62,710 nt of DNA from an uncultured Bacteroidales bacterium (GCA_949289565.1 CASEOO010000017.1:1-62710), one strand, 5' to 3'. Positions 16,785 to 26,075 are shown, counted from the stretch's first letter. Notes: generated by a model not told the origin, from the letters alone. Numbers and translations: made by a program.

Positions 16785-17849
16785 TTATTTGATTCTGTAC
16801 GGCAAGTCTTCGTAGAGGCAGAATTTTTTCGCTTTTCTGGTCCACTTCTGCTCTTCGACCTTGATGTGGTCTCTGGCTTCTTCCCAGCTTGTCCGGCCTT
16901 CAATATATGAAAGCAAGATGTCGTCCGACAGCCTGAGCTTGAAGTCCGGCTCCAGCTCGAATGCCGAATACCTGTCCTTAAAGTATCTCATAAGCTGAAG
17001 CGTATGCATCAATGAATGGTATTCAGCTCCTGGCTCAAGCATGATTTGATAGCCGAGGCATTTTTCTCCTGCATATTTCCCGAAGGCTGGAGTGAAAGAG
17101 CATGGCCTCAGCATCACCTGCGGAGGAGCAGGCGGCATATTACCGGCATCAGCCTTGATAAAAGGCGCTCCGAAATATTCGTATGGGCGTGCGGTGCCTA
17201 TGCCTGGCGTTATGCTGGTGTTCAGCCACAGTCCGCCTCCTGAGTACATTTCGCATGTGAAGAACCCCGGAATGTCAGGGGCGGGAGAGATGGTCCATGG
17301 CATCAGCTGCCTGTTCGAGTCGGTGGCCTGTGCCGAGATGATATGAAGCGGAAATCTGGCACCGATTTCTGCATAGTATAGATTCGCCAGTTCTCCGAGC
17401 GTCAGCCCGTGCCTGTGTGCCGTTTTAGGGGTGTCTGTCTCCATCCCGGACGACGGCATCGTGCCTTCCACGACACGGCCGGCAGGATTTATGTGGTCCA
17501 CGATGTACAGTGCCGGAGGCTCTTCCATCTGAGTGAGCTGCTTCATCAGCCTGAATACATCACGGGTGTAGCCGAAGTATCTGGTGCCGATATCCTGTAT
17601 CTCCACGACTATGGCGCTGAGATCCCTGATCTGTTCAGTGCAGGCACAAATGTGGCTTATCTCTGGCGACAATTCAGAATTTTCGGGAGAGAATACGGCC
17701 CGAAGGTTTCCTCTCTCCCGAAAAATGTCGGTCATATATCTTTCCCGCCCTGTGTCCCAGCAGTTCTGGGTGCAGAAGCATCCGACATTTCCGTCGGTCA
17801 GCGCTCTGTCCAGCTGGTCTTCGAGCGGGGTGGTCCTGAATGAAAACAT
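16785..17849 (-). CDS. DUF1343/NamZ-like protein without signal peptide
   Basis: The 354-residue protein belongs to the DUF1343 family, whose characterised member NamZ (GH171) is an exo-beta-N-acetylmuramidase of peptidoglycan turnover. Family landmarks are VEIQDIGTRYFGYT, INPAGRVVEGTMP, HRHGLTLGELA and SITPGIGTARPYEYFGAP. Usual members are exported and longer (about 400 residues or more); this one starts at MFSFRTTPLEDQL with no signal peptide, and the region between VEG and HGL is short. Its ATG shares one base with the glmM stop (TAATG), so the two are coupled. A cytoplasmic amino-sugar salvage role is an inference; catalytic residues were not verified. Confidence 0.8.
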   Translation of the reverse strand: MFSFRTTPLEDQLDRALTDGNVGCFCTQNCWDTGRERYMTDIFRERGNLRAVFSPENSELSPEISHICACTEQIRDLSAIVVEIQDIGTRYFGYTRDVFRLMKQLTQMEEPPALYIVDHINPAGRVVEGTMPSSGMETDTPKTAHRHGLTLGELANLYYAEIGARFPLHIISAQATDSNRQLMPWTISPAPDIPGFFTCEMYSGGGLWLNTSITPGIGTARPYEYFGAPFIKADAGNMPPAPPQVMLRPCSFTPAFGKYAGEKCLGYQIMLEPGAEYHSLMHTLQLMRYFKDRYSAFELEPDFKLRLSDDILLSYIEGRTSWEEARDHIKVEEQKWTRKAKKFCLYEDLPYRIK

Positions 17850-19261
17850 TAACCTTTTATGATTTTTTCTGCTATGGCCTTTATTTCAGACGCCAGTTTC
17901 TCGGCAGATTCTTTAGTCGCCGATTCTGCATAGATTCTGATGATAGGCTCTGTGTTTGACTTGCGCAGGTGCACCCACTCCTTCTTCGCCTCGAAAGAGA
18001 TTTTCACTCCGTCGATGTCGTTTATATCTTCCGATGCATATATGTTCTTCATCTCAGAAAGAATCTTGTCGATCAGAGACTTGTCGGAGAGGTCTATGCG
18101 GTTCTTGGTGATATAGTACTGAGGGTATGTCTTCTGGAGCTCTGACACTTTCATCTTCTTGTATGCCAGGTTCGTAAGGAAGAGGGCGGCGCCCACTATG
18201 GCGTCACGTCCGTAGTGCAGGGCAGGATAAATAACGCCTCCGTTCCCTTCTCCTCCGATGACGGCCCCGCATTCCTTCATCTTTGTAGTCACGTTCACTT
18301 CGCCTACAGCAGCCGCGAAATACTGTCCGCCATAGCTCTCTGTGACGTCTCTCAAAGCCCTGGACGAAGACAGGTTGGATGAAGTGGCGAGCTTTTTCCC
18401 GCCTTTTTCGCGTGAAAGGATGTAGTCAGCTACGCTGACCAATGTATATTCTTCTCCGAACGGCTGCCCGTTTTCGCAGATGAGCGCCAGCCTGTCTACA
18501 TCTGGATCGACAGAAACTCCCAGGTCTGCTTTCTCCTTCACTACAGTCTCGCAGAGTTCCACCAGGTTTGCCGGAAGCGGTTCAGGATTGTGTGCGAAGT
18601 GCCCCGTAGGCTCGCAGTTCACTTTCACGCATTCTACTCCGAGTCTTTCGAAGAGCTTAGGCATGATGATGCCTCCCACGGAATTCACTGCATCCAGAGC
18701 TACCTTGAATCCGGCTTTCTTCACAGCTTCCACATCCACTGCATCCAGAGCCAGGACTGCATCAATGTGTGCATCAGTGAAGTCCTTCTCTGTGACAGTT
18801 CCGAGAGAGTCCACGTCTGCGAAATCGAAATTCTCTTGTTCCGCGCATTCAAGAATGGAGGCGCCTTCAGCGGCATTCAGGAATTCGCCTTTCTCGTTCA
18901 GAAGCTTGAGTGCATTCCACTGTTTAGGGTTGTGTGAAGCTGTCAGTATTATGCCTCCGTCGGCCTTTTCGAATATGACAGCCATTTCCGTAGTCGGAGT
19001 AGATGCGTAGCCGGCCTTGATTACATCCACGCCGCAGGCGATGAGAGAGCCGCATACAAGCTGTTCCACCATCTGGCCTGAAATTCTGGCGTCCTTGCCA
19101 ACTACCACACGATAGCGTTCTCCTGCCGGCTTGGGCCTGCGTTCCCTGAGCTTGACGCAGTATGCATAAGTGAATTTGACGATGTCGATCGGGGTCAGAG
19201 CCTCTCCGGGAGTCCCGCCTATGGTTCCGCGGATTCCGGAAATAGATTTGATAAGTGTCAT
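17849..19261 (-). CDS. glmM: Phosphoglucosamine mutase-type phosphohexomutase
   Basis: The 470-residue alpha-D-phosphohexomutase has the phosphoserine loop TASHNP near residue 105, the metal loop DPDVDRLALI, the sugar-specificity loop GGEGNGGVIYP, and the phosphate-binding C terminus LRKSNTEPIIRIYAES. By similarity to Bacteroidetes annotation this is GlmM, which converts glucosamine-6-phosphate to glucosamine-1-phosphate for UDP-GlcNAc synthesis. Close paralogues act as phosphomannomutase/phosphoglucomutase, so the substrate is not certain; that matters because the mannan locus here yields mannose-1-phosphate. It has its own consensus promoter and precedes the NamZ-like gene. Confidence 0.85.
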   Translation of the reverse strand: MTLIKSISGIRGTIGGTPGEALTPIDIVKFTYAYCVKLRERRPKPAGERYRVVVGKDARISGQMVEQLVCGSLIACGVDVIKAGYASTPTTEMAVIFEKADGGIILTASHNPKQWNALKLLNEKGEFLNAAEGASILECAEQENFDFADVDSLGTVTEKDFTDAHIDAVLALDAVDVEAVKKAGFKVALDAVNSVGGIIMPKLFERLGVECVKVNCEPTGHFAHNPEPLPANLVELCETVVKEKADLGVSVDPDVDRLALICENGQPFGEEYTLVSVADYILSREKGGKKLATSSNLSSSRALRDVTESYGGQYFAAAVGEVNVTTKMKECGAVIGGEGNGGVIYPALHYGRDAIVGAALFLTNLAYKKMKVSELQKTYPQYYITKNRIDLSDKSLIDKILSEMKNIYASEDINDIDGVKISFEAKKEWVHLRKSNTEPIIRIYAESATKESAEKLASEIKAIAEKIIKG

Positions 19262-19310
19262 GGTAATTATGTTTTGGTAGTTTTCCGATACAGATTAGAC
19301 TATATCTTTA

Positions 19311-19341
19311 CAAAAGTAGCAAAATTGGATTCAATTTCAAA
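19311..19341 (-). promoter_or_regulatory. Consensus promoter for glmM
   Basis: On the minus strand TTTG (19341-19338), 19 nt, TACTTTTG (19318-19311) matches the Bacteroidetes consensus, 49 bp before the glmM ATG. Confidence 0.7.
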
Positions 19342-19349
19342 TTTTATAT

Positions 19350-19357
19350 TACATTTG
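19350..19357 (+). promoter_or_regulatory. Putative -7 box for the DUF486 gene
   Basis: TACATTTG, 59 bp before the ATG at 19417, with no clear -33 box. Confidence 0.5.
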
Positions 19358-19416
19358 CAGCCATTTTGTTGACAAAGGCAAAACCTTGTCTGTGTAACTG
19401 TTAAAGAACTATAATC

Positions 19417-19785
19417 ATGAAAGCGCTTGTTACCGTACTGCTTTTGATAACGTCAAATGTATTCATGACCTTTGCCTGGTACGGGCATCTTAAACTTCAG
19501 GAAATGAAGGTCACCACCGGATGGCCGATAATTCTGGTGATACTCCTGTCATGGGGCATCGCTTTTTTTGAATATTGCGCCCAAGTCCCGGCGAACAGGA
19601 TCGGTTTTGTGGATAACGGAGGGCCTTTCAACCTCATCCAGCTGAAAGTCATACAGGAGGTGATATCCCTGACTGTGTTTACCGTGATAGTGACTTTGCT
19701 TTTCAAGAACCAGGCTCTGCAGTGGAATCATTTCGTAGCCTTCTTCCTTCTTATCATGGCTGTTTTTTTCGTCTTCCTGAAGTAA
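19417..19785 (+). CDS. DMT-family small membrane protein (DUF486)
   Basis: The 122-residue protein has four membrane helices (about residues 3-22, 36-55, 78-100 and 105-121) and the family landmarks WYGHLK, FFEYCAQVPANRIG and NGGPFNLIQLKVIQEVI. It has the expected length of DUF486, a single-unit relative of drug/metabolite transporters. The substrate is unknown. It is a lone gene between the divergent glmM and the tRNA. Confidence 0.88.
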   Translation: MKALVTVLLLITSNVFMTFAWYGHLKLQEMKVTTGWPIILVILLSWGIAFFEYCAQVPANRIGFVDNGGPFNLIQLKVIQEVISLTVFTVIVTLLFKNQALQWNHFVAFFLLIMAVFFVFLK

Positions 19786-19830
19786 AAATAAAGGCTGTAC
19801 GCCAATATTTATTCTAAAAATGAAAATAAA

Positions 19831-19862
19831 TTTGGAAGTTTGGATTTAATGGCATACCTTTG
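19831..19862 (+). promoter_or_regulatory. Consensus promoter for tRNA-Glu
   Basis: TTTG (19831-19834), 20 nt, TACCTTTG (19855-19862) fits TTTG-N19-21-TAnnTTTG. The tRNA 5' end is 20 nt further on. Confidence 0.75.
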
Positions 19863-19882
19863 CAATCCCAAAATCGAAATAC

Positions 19883-19957
19883 GCTCGGCTCGTATAACGG
19901 TTAGTACTCAAGATTCTCAATCTTGCAATCGGAGTTCGATTCTCCGGCCGAGTACCA
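19883..19957 (+). tRNA. tRNA-Glu (anticodon CUC)
   Basis: The 75-nt cloverleaf can be folded by eye. The acceptor arm is GCTCGGC with GCCGAGT (one G-U pair), followed by discriminator A and an encoded CCA. The anticodon stem is CAAGA/TCTTG with loop TTCTCAA, giving anticodon CTC for GAG. The T arm is CGGAG-TTCGATT-CTCCG. The D loop contains the invariant GG in AACGGTTAG. It has its own consensus promoter and a terminator. Confidence 0.92.
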
Positions 19958-19961
19958 CAAC

Positions 19962-19993
19962 GCCCCTTGATCGCCAGATTTCGGGGCTTTTTT
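19962..19993 (+). terminator. Rho-independent terminator after tRNA-Glu
   Basis: GCCCC (19962-19966) pairs with GGGGC (19983-19987), followed directly by six T residues. Confidence 0.7.
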
Positions 19994-20109
19994 GTTTTCA
20001 CTCTTCACTATTGGCAATGTGGACAAAAAGGGTAATGTGGACATTTATATATTAATGGGAACGGGCATACAGTCGAAAAGAATTGCCATGCCTGCGGAGC
20101 TGACGCCAT

Positions 20110-20799
20110 ATGGAATTTATAAACATTATTGACTATATAGGTACTTTCGCATTTGCCATAAGCGGCATAAGGCTGGCCGCGGCCAAGAATTTCGACTGGT
20201 TCGGGGCATATGTGGTCGGATTTGTGACTGCTGTGGGAGGAGGAACTCTCAGGGATCTGATGCTGGATGTGACCCCGTTCTGGATGGAGCATATATCATA
20301 TCTGGTGATTACAGGGCTGGCTCTGGTCTTCGTGCTTATATTCCGCAAATATGTAGTGAGGCTGGACAATACCTTTTTTATATTCGACGCTGTGGGCATA
20401 GCTTTGTTCACTGTGGTGGGCGTTGAGAAAAGCATTGCCGCAGGCTTCCCTATGTGGGTGAATGTCATCATGGGGACGATTACCGGTGCGGCAGGCGGCA
20501 TGTTCAGGGATATTTTCATAAATGAAGTTCCTCTTATATTCAGAAAAGACATATACGCCATGGCCTGTCTGGCAGGAGGATTTGTCTATTACATCTGCAT
20601 GTGGGCAGGCCTTCCGACTGTGGCCACGCAGGTGACAGCGGCTGTGTCGGTGATTCTTATCAGGGTTTTGTCGGTGCATTTCCATATAAGCCTTCCAGCC
20701 TTGAAGAGCATCGACCAGACGGCGGATGTAAAACAGGAAGAAGACAATGACATTGGCCGTCCAGGCCATCAAAATCAAGGAAACAGTACATGGAAATGA
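20110..20799 (+). CDS. TRIC-family cation channel (YadS/UPF0126)
   Basis: The 229-residue protein has about seven membrane helices in two repeated halves, each with the KEV-like glycine motif: GFVTAVGGGTLRDLMLDV and GTITGAAGGMFRDIFINEVP. This is the prokaryotic trimeric intracellular cation channel family (formerly UPF0126, sometimes called a glycine transporter). Potassium or sodium conductance is known for some homologues; the physiological role here is unknown. Its last 10 bp overlap the rmuC start, so the two are coupled. Confidence 0.9.
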   Translation: MEFINIIDYIGTFAFAISGIRLAAAKNFDWFGAYVVGFVTAVGGGTLRDLMLDVTPFWMEHISYLVITGLALVFVLIFRKYVVRLDNTFFIFDAVGIALFTVVGVEKSIAAGFPMWVNVIMGTITGAAGGMFRDIFINEVPLIFRKDIYAMACLAGGFVYYICMWAGLPTVATQVTAAVSVILIRVLSVHFHISLPALKSIDQTADVKQEEDNDIGRPGHQNQGNSTWK

Positions 20800-22025
20800 T
20801 AGCATTTCTGCTGGCAGGGCTGGTCATCGGGGCGGTGGCCGGATATTTCGCAGGACGGAGCGGACGGCAGGAGCTCGCAACAAAGGCCGAGGTGCTCAGA
20901 ACACGGCTGGAAGAGCAGGAGAAACGTCATTCGGAGGCCATGTCGGCTCTACAGGAGAAGTTCGACGAGACATTGCAGAAAGTGACTGCCCAGATGAAGA
21001 CGGCCACGGATGACATGCTGAAGCAGCGGCAGAAAGAGTTCGCGGAGTCGAGCAGTGCAAACCTGGGCCAGATAGTGGACCCGTTGAAGGAGACTATCGC
21101 GAAGATGAAAAAGGCCATGGATGACAGCACTTTGAAACAGACTGAGATGAGCGGCGTCATGAAGGCCACTGTGGAAAACATGATCAGGCAGAGCGAGGCC
21201 GCTAAAAAAAGCACGGACGAACTGGCGAGGGTGTTCCGCCATGGGGCGAAGGTGCAGGGCGACTGGGGAGAGAGAGTCTTGACTGAGCTTCTGGAGTCGC
21301 AGGGGCTTACGCCAGGCATACACTATGATATCCAGTCCTCTGTCAGGGATGCCTCCGGCAATGTCGTCAGGACAGATTCCGGCGCCGCTCTCAGGCCCGA
21401 TGTGATTCTCCATCTGGACACCAGACGTGATGTCATTATAGATTCCAAGGTGTCGCTGACGGCGTATATGGACTATGTGAATGCTGAAAATGAGACTGAC
21501 CGCCAGCGTTTCCTGAAAGCTCATGCAGACAGCGTGTGGCGGCATGTGAAGGAACTGTCGGCGAAAGACTATTCGTCATATGTGCAGGCTCCGCATGTGC
21601 GCATGGATTATGTCATCATGTTCGTGCCGCATACGGGGGCGCTCTGGACAGCTTTGAACAGCCAGCCGGACATGTGGCGAAAGGCAATGGAAATGAATGT
21701 GTTCATAGCTGACGAACAGACACTGTTCGCCGCCTTGAGGATTATCAACATGACATGGACGCAGATCGCCCAGGCCCAGAATCATGAGAAGGTGTATGCA
21801 TTGGCGGACGAGATGCTGGACAGGGTGGGCCAGTTTGTGAAGAAGTACGAAGCTGTAGGCAGGTCGCTGGAGGCCGCGCTTAAATCGTATGAAGAGGCTG
21901 GAAGAAAACTTTCCCCTTCAGGTCAGAGCATCCTGCAGACATGCGGCAAACTGCAGAAGCTGGGCGCCCGCCAGAGCGACAGGAATCCGCTTCCACAGGT
22001 GGAAGGGACGGAGGAAACAGAATAA
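20790..22025 (+). CDS. rmuC: DNA recombination protein RmuC
   Basis: The 411-residue protein has an N-terminal membrane anchor (residues 3-20), a coiled coil of about 130 residues, then the RmuC nuclease-like core with GDWGERVLTELLES, ALRPDVILHL, VIIDSKVSLTAY and MFVPHTGAL. RmuC limits inversions at short inverted repeats, and the core is a PD-(D/E)XK-type fold. Length and order match the family. It overlaps the TRIC gene upstream by 10 bp. Confidence 0.93.
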   Translation: MEMIAFLLAGLVIGAVAGYFAGRSGRQELATKAEVLRTRLEEQEKRHSEAMSALQEKFDETLQKVTAQMKTATDDMLKQRQKEFAESSSANLGQIVDPLKETIAKMKKAMDDSTLKQTEMSGVMKATVENMIRQSEAAKKSTDELARVFRHGAKVQGDWGERVLTELLESQGLTPGIHYDIQSSVRDASGNVVRTDSGAALRPDVILHLDTRRDVIIDSKVSLTAYMDYVNAENETDRQRFLKAHADSVWRHVKELSAKDYSSYVQAPHVRMDYVIMFVPHTGALWTALNSQPDMWRKAMEMNVFIADEQTLFAALRIINMTWTQIAQAQNHEKVYALADEMLDRVGQFVKKYEAVGRSLEAALKSYEEAGRKLSPSGQSILQTCGKLQKLGARQSDRNPLPQVEGTEETE

Positions 22026-22041
22026 TCAAATCAGGAAAAAT

Positions 22042-23220
22042 ATGGCAAGAGTACTTTTTGTTCTGAATGTTTATCCCGGGCTTGGAGGCGTCGAGACTGC
22101 AACTGCAAATCTTGTCGAAGCCCTGAAAAATGACAACGACATATATATTCTTGCATATGGCGGCCAGCCTGGGTATGAGCTGCCTCATGGTGTGAAGAAA
22201 GCGTTTTACTTTCCGTGCCAGGACAGGGAAGGAATGCCGGAAGATAATGTATCTCTGTATAACAGGATTTTGTCTGACTGCAAGATCACTCATGTCGTCA
22301 ATCAGGGGATATATCCGTTTCTGACCAATATTGTTCTGAATCCCGGCAGAGACCCGAAGGTGAAAGTCATATCTGTGCTTCATGCAGTTCCAGGATATGA
22401 AAAGAAAGATTACTGGTGTCAGGAGCATATAAGGAAATCCGGAATATTCAAGAAGACGGCACGCCGTATCCTGGCCTGGGCAGGTATTCACGGAGGATAC
22501 AGGAAATTTGTCCGCAGCAGGCAGGACGCGTGCAGAAAGTCTGTAGACGAGGGCGACAGGGTAGTGTTGCTGTGTGACCATTATATGGATGAATTCATGG
22601 ACAGGTATAGAATTGGAGACGGGAGAGAAAAATTATGCGCTATCCCGAATTCTCTGTCAGTATACTATACTTCTGTAAATGTACCTGACATGGCGTCCAA
22701 AGAAAATATAATCTTGTATGTGGGCAGGCTGTCTGCCGAGAAAAACGTAAGGCTGATGCTTCAGACATGGCGTAAAGCGCAGCCTTCTCTGGCAGGATGG
22801 AAATTCGTGATAGTTGGTGACGGCCCTCTGCGAGGGGAACTGGAAGCGATGGCGGTCAGGGATAAACTTGTAAACATAGAGTTTGCCGGCGCTGTGGCAG
22901 ATCCGTCGATTTATTATAAAAAAGCCAGAATCCTGTTTTTGATGTCAAAATATGAAGGGTTTCCTCTGGCTCTTATGGAGGCCCAGAGATTCGGCTTGGT
23001 GCCGGTTGCTTACAAGGCATCGTCCGGCGTAGCTTCCATCGTAGGAAATGACGGCGGGGTATTGCTTCATAGCCTCAGTATAAATAATGCCGCTGAGGAA
23101 ATCATCAGGCTGGCGGCCGATTCTGAAAAGCTGGATGCACTTGGGAAGGCGGCGTATCGTCTTTCTGACAGATACAGGATCGATATAGTAGCCGGCAAAT
23201 GGAGAAATCTTTTAAAATGA
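22042..23220 (+). CDS. Family 4 glycosyltransferase
   Basis: The 392-residue GT-B enzyme starts at MARVLFVLNVYPGLGGVE. Donor-side motifs are ILYVGRLSAEKNV (nucleotide-sugar loop) and the E-x7-E element in EGFPLALMEAQRFG. The in-frame ATG at 21889 lies inside rmuC and is rejected, because homology-like sequence begins only at 22042. It is the first gene of an AT-rich surface-polysaccharide block and is followed after 1 bp by a COG5610 protein. The sugar and acceptor cannot be told. Confidence 0.88.
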   Translation: MARVLFVLNVYPGLGGVETATANLVEALKNDNDIYILAYGGQPGYELPHGVKKAFYFPCQDREGMPEDNVSLYNRILSDCKITHVVNQGIYPFLTNIVLNPGRDPKVKVISVLHAVPGYEKKDYWCQEHIRKSGIFKKTARRILAWAGIHGGYRKFVRSRQDACRKSVDEGDRVVLLCDHYMDEFMDRYRIGDGREKLCAIPNSLSVYYTSVNVPDMASKENIILYVGRLSAEKNVRLMLQTWRKAQPSLAGWKFVIVGDGPLRGELEAMAVRDKLVNIEFAGAVADPSIYYKKARILFLMSKYEGFPLALMEAQRFGLVPVAYKASSGVASIVGNDGGVLLHSLSINNAAEEIIRLAADSEKLDALGKAAYRLSDRYRIDIVAGKWRNLLK

Positions 23221-23221
23221 C

Positions 23222-25204
23222 ATGACTGTTATGCGCAATCCTGAAAGACTGGCATCGTTCGATATCTTTGATACGGTGCTGATAAGAACGTGCGGAAATC
23301 CGGAAAACATATTTTATCTGTTAGCCTGCAGCTTGTATCCAGAGCAGCCTGATACGGATACCATGCGTAATTCCTTTTTCTTGTGGAGGATGGGCGCTGA
23401 AAGCCGTGCGGTGAAGAGGCTTTCAAAAAATAGTGTCACGTTGGAAGAAATTTATCGTGAATTCGACAGGCTGTCATTCCCTGGATTGGAGCCTGGAGAG
23501 GTGATGCTGATGGAGAAAAGGCTGGAAAGTGCCTGTCTTGTGGCCAGTTCGTCTGTTCGTTCGATGATTGATGCCAGGCGTAGAGAGGGGTATAGAATCA
23601 TTTTCATATCTGATATGTATCTTGACAGCCGGTTTCTGAAAGAAGTGCTGGTGAGGGAAGGATGTGCGCAAGAAGGCGATGATGTATTCGTTTCATGCGA
23701 GATGGGCGCCACCAAATATTCAGGGGAATTATTTGACAAGGTCCGTGATATCTGCGGCCCGTTATCCTTCTGGGTGCATTATGGCGATAATCCTGTAAGC
23801 GATGTCCGGCGTCCGGCCAAGAGAGGTATAAAGACAGTTCATATTGCGGCAGAATATACTGGGCCGGAGCAATATTTTCTTTCTGTTGCAGGCAGTTATC
23901 CGTATTGGCACGACTGTTCAGTGCTGGCTGGCTTTCAGAGAGCCGCCCGGCTGTCATCAGAGCCGGTGCAGGCTGATCCGGTAGACCTGATAGCTCCCGT
24001 TTACATTCCGTATGTGCTGTATATATTAAGGAAAGCGATGGAGTCAGGAATACACAGACTGTATTTTCTTTCCCGTGACGGATATATTTTAAAGGAGATA
24101 GCAGAAGTATTTACACAGGCCTATCCTGATATCGAGGTGAGATATCTGTACGTGTCGAGACGCTCATTGTTTTTGCCAGGCTTATTTACTTTGGAAAGAG
24201 AAGAGTTTTATGAGAATCTCGGCTACGATGCCGATGCTGTATATCCTTTGGCATATCGCCGCATGAAAATCAGCACTCTGAAGCATTTTCTGAAAGTTTC
24301 CGGCGACGGTCTCGGCGATAAATTCGATAAGCTGGTGAATTTCAGCGAAATTACATCCAGAGATGAAGAAGACCGCTTTTTCGAGGCGTTGAAACTCCCG
24401 GAAGTGAAAGACCGAATATTGTCGGCGGCGACTCAAGAACGTGAATATCTTGTGCGGTATTTCAGACAAGAGGGGTTGATGGACGGCATACCGTTTTCTA
24501 CAGTGGATGTGGGATGGACCGGTTCGTCCAGGCTTATTATAAATCGTATTTTAGCTTCCCAGGGATTCCCTCAGCATGTGGGATTCTATCTGGGATGTAG
24601 CGGCAGGCTGGTGCCGCCGAAATATGGTCTCTGTCATTGTTATTACGGGAATCATCTGGATGAATCATGTCCTGCAGGACTGTTCGAACATTATTTTTCG
24701 TCTGCAGTCCATTCTTCGGTCTTCGGATATGCTGAGAAAAACGATACAGTCGTCCCATTATTCGAACGCGAAATGTCAGAGCAGGCAAGAGATTCTGCCG
24801 TGGCGAGGGTGGAGGCAGTGAAAAAAGTCACGGAATATGTTTCTGAACATATCAGTTGTATTGATCCCGAAGCTATGAAATTCTGGGGAAGCATGTATCT
24901 TGATATTTACAGCAATATAAGGTGTGATGTGGATTATTCATTTCTGGCAGGCCTTGAACCTTTTCACGATGCTGATGATGTATATTCGCTGGTGCGCCGT
25001 ATTTCATTGAAGGAACTGATCAGATATTGGAGAAAAGGGAACATCCGCGGAGTGATTTTTCCACGCATGAGCATATTTTATACATTCGGACTGCGCATTG
25101 GATACCGGAAATACTCTCAGTTAAAAATGCGTTTTCTCCTCTTCCGCACTGCGCTTGGAAGCACGCTGGCCAGGCTCCGCCACAAGCTGTCAGGGAAATT
25201 TTGA
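23222..25204 (+). CDS. COG5610-type HAD protein of a polysaccharide cluster
   Basis: The 660-residue cytoplasmic protein starts with a haloacid-dehalogenase-like domain: nucleophile motif FDIFDTVLIR, motif II IIFISDMYLDS, then GATKYSGELF and YGDNPVSDV (about residues 10-200). A long C-terminal part of about 450 residues has a second helical/alpha-beta region (LYFLSRDGYILKEI, STVDVGWTGSSRLI). The family occurs almost only beside glycosyltransferases in O-antigen or capsule clusters; its reaction is not established. It begins 1 bp after the preceding glycosyltransferase. GC is about 40% in a 120-bp sample (24181-24300), below the chromosome-like flanks. Confidence 0.82.
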   Translation: MTVMRNPERLASFDIFDTVLIRTCGNPENIFYLLACSLYPEQPDTDTMRNSFFLWRMGAESRAVKRLSKNSVTLEEIYREFDRLSFPGLEPGEVMLMEKRLESACLVASSSVRSMIDARRREGYRIIFISDMYLDSRFLKEVLVREGCAQEGDDVFVSCEMGATKYSGELFDKVRDICGPLSFWVHYGDNPVSDVRRPAKRGIKTVHIAAEYTGPEQYFLSVAGSYPYWHDCSVLAGFQRAARLSSEPVQADPVDLIAPVYIPYVLYILRKAMESGIHRLYFLSRDGYILKEIAEVFTQAYPDIEVRYLYVSRRSLFLPGLFTLEREEFYENLGYDADAVYPLAYRRMKISTLKHFLKVSGDGLGDKFDKLVNFSEITSRDEEDRFFEALKLPEVKDRILSAATQEREYLVRYFRQEGLMDGIPFSTVDVGWTGSSRLIINRILASQGFPQHVGFYLGCSGRLVPPKYGLCHCYYGNHLDESCPAGLFEHYFSSAVHSSVFGYAEKNDTVVPLFEREMSEQARDSAVARVEAVKKVTEYVSEHISCIDPEAMKFWGSMYLDIYSNIRCDVDYSFLAGLEPFHDADDVYSLVRRISLKELIRYWRKGNIRGVIFPRMSIFYTFGLRIGYRKYSQLKMRFLLFRTALGSTLARLRHKLSGKF

Positions 25205-25247
25205 GATCAGTGCAATGCTTGTTGCCTTTATCTTGGATAAAAGTCAA

Positions 25248-26042
25248 TCATTTATCTTGAAGGGAAGGGATGAACCTTGACCAGAATCCGGCATAGTCAG
25301 GATGGTACCATGCATGGCATCCGAAAGGAAGTTTGTTCCCGTTTGTCCTGTATGCAATTCCAGGATTCTGCTCAAAAGCAAAACCTGTGGCTTCTTTCCA
25401 TTCCGGCCTCGATAGTTTGTACTTTCCTCGTGGTTCGTACAGCAGCCACAAATCTTCCGGGTATAATATTTCTGATGCAGACAAGTCTGCGTCAATTTTT
25501 TTTTCGTAGTGTGCCGTAAGTTCAATAAAACGGCTTATTTTTCTCAGTGAAAATCCTCCGTTTCCTGTTTTGTACATGTGTGACATGTGCGGTTTTCTTC
25601 CATCGCATTTATGAAACATCCGTTTTTTCAGCAGGCGCAATCTTCCGCTTCGTCCGAGATATTTTGAGCTGGTGGGTATCCAAGGGGCGCCAATATAATC
25701 ATACCCTTTCTCAGCCCATAAATTCAGTTCATCCCGGAATACATATGCATCCAGCTGATATATGAGCATATAGTCATATGACTGGAATCTGGAATAGAAT
25801 GAGCTGTTTAAGACAAGGGCATTGTAGGACTTCAGACTTCTGAACCAGAAGTCGTCGAAGCGTTCGAAACCAAGTTCAGGAAAAGCGGAAGATATGGCAG
25901 ATATATCAAGTCCATTCGGTATGGCTGCCGTGATGTCATGCTTTCCTAAAACACTGAATGCTTGATTAAGAGACAATGCTTCATTTGATGAAAGTTTATC
26001 CTTGTATATGGGGATGACTATGATGTTTTTTGCTGCGGGCAT
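25248..26042 (-). CDS. DUF5672-family protein, probable glycosyltransferase
   Basis: The 264-residue protein has IIVIPIYKDKLSSNEALSL, the GT-A-like metal motif LIYQLDAYVF, and YIGAPWIP, then NGGFSLRK. These match DUF5672, a family found in surface-polysaccharide clusters and thought to be GT-A glycosyltransferases. It is the only gene of the block on the minus strand. Start MPAAKN is chosen because an upstream ATG at 26078 falls on a minus-strand TATTTTTG promoter box (26076-26083). Confidence 0.75.
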   Translation of the reverse strand: MPAAKNIIVIPIYKDKLSSNEALSLNQAFSVLGKHDITAAIPNGLDISAISSAFPELGFERFDDFWFRSLKSYNALVLNSSFYSRFQSYDYMLIYQLDAYVFRDELNLWAEKGYDYIGAPWIPTSSKYLGRSGRLRLLKKRMFHKCDGRKPHMSHMYKTGNGGFSLRKISRFIELTAHYEKKIDADLSASEILYPEDLWLLYEPRGKYKLSRPEWKEATGFAFEQNPGIAYRTNGNKLPFGCHAWYHPDYAGFWSRFIPSLQDK

Positions 26043-26075
26043 AAGCTGGTATTTTACTTCTATCGAATTATGTCG

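Noticed and set aside
20039..20109. Integration site or prophage remnant downstream of tRNA-Glu
   Set aside because: No integrase, excisionase or duplicated tRNA end is visible, and the next gene is an ordinary TRIC channel.
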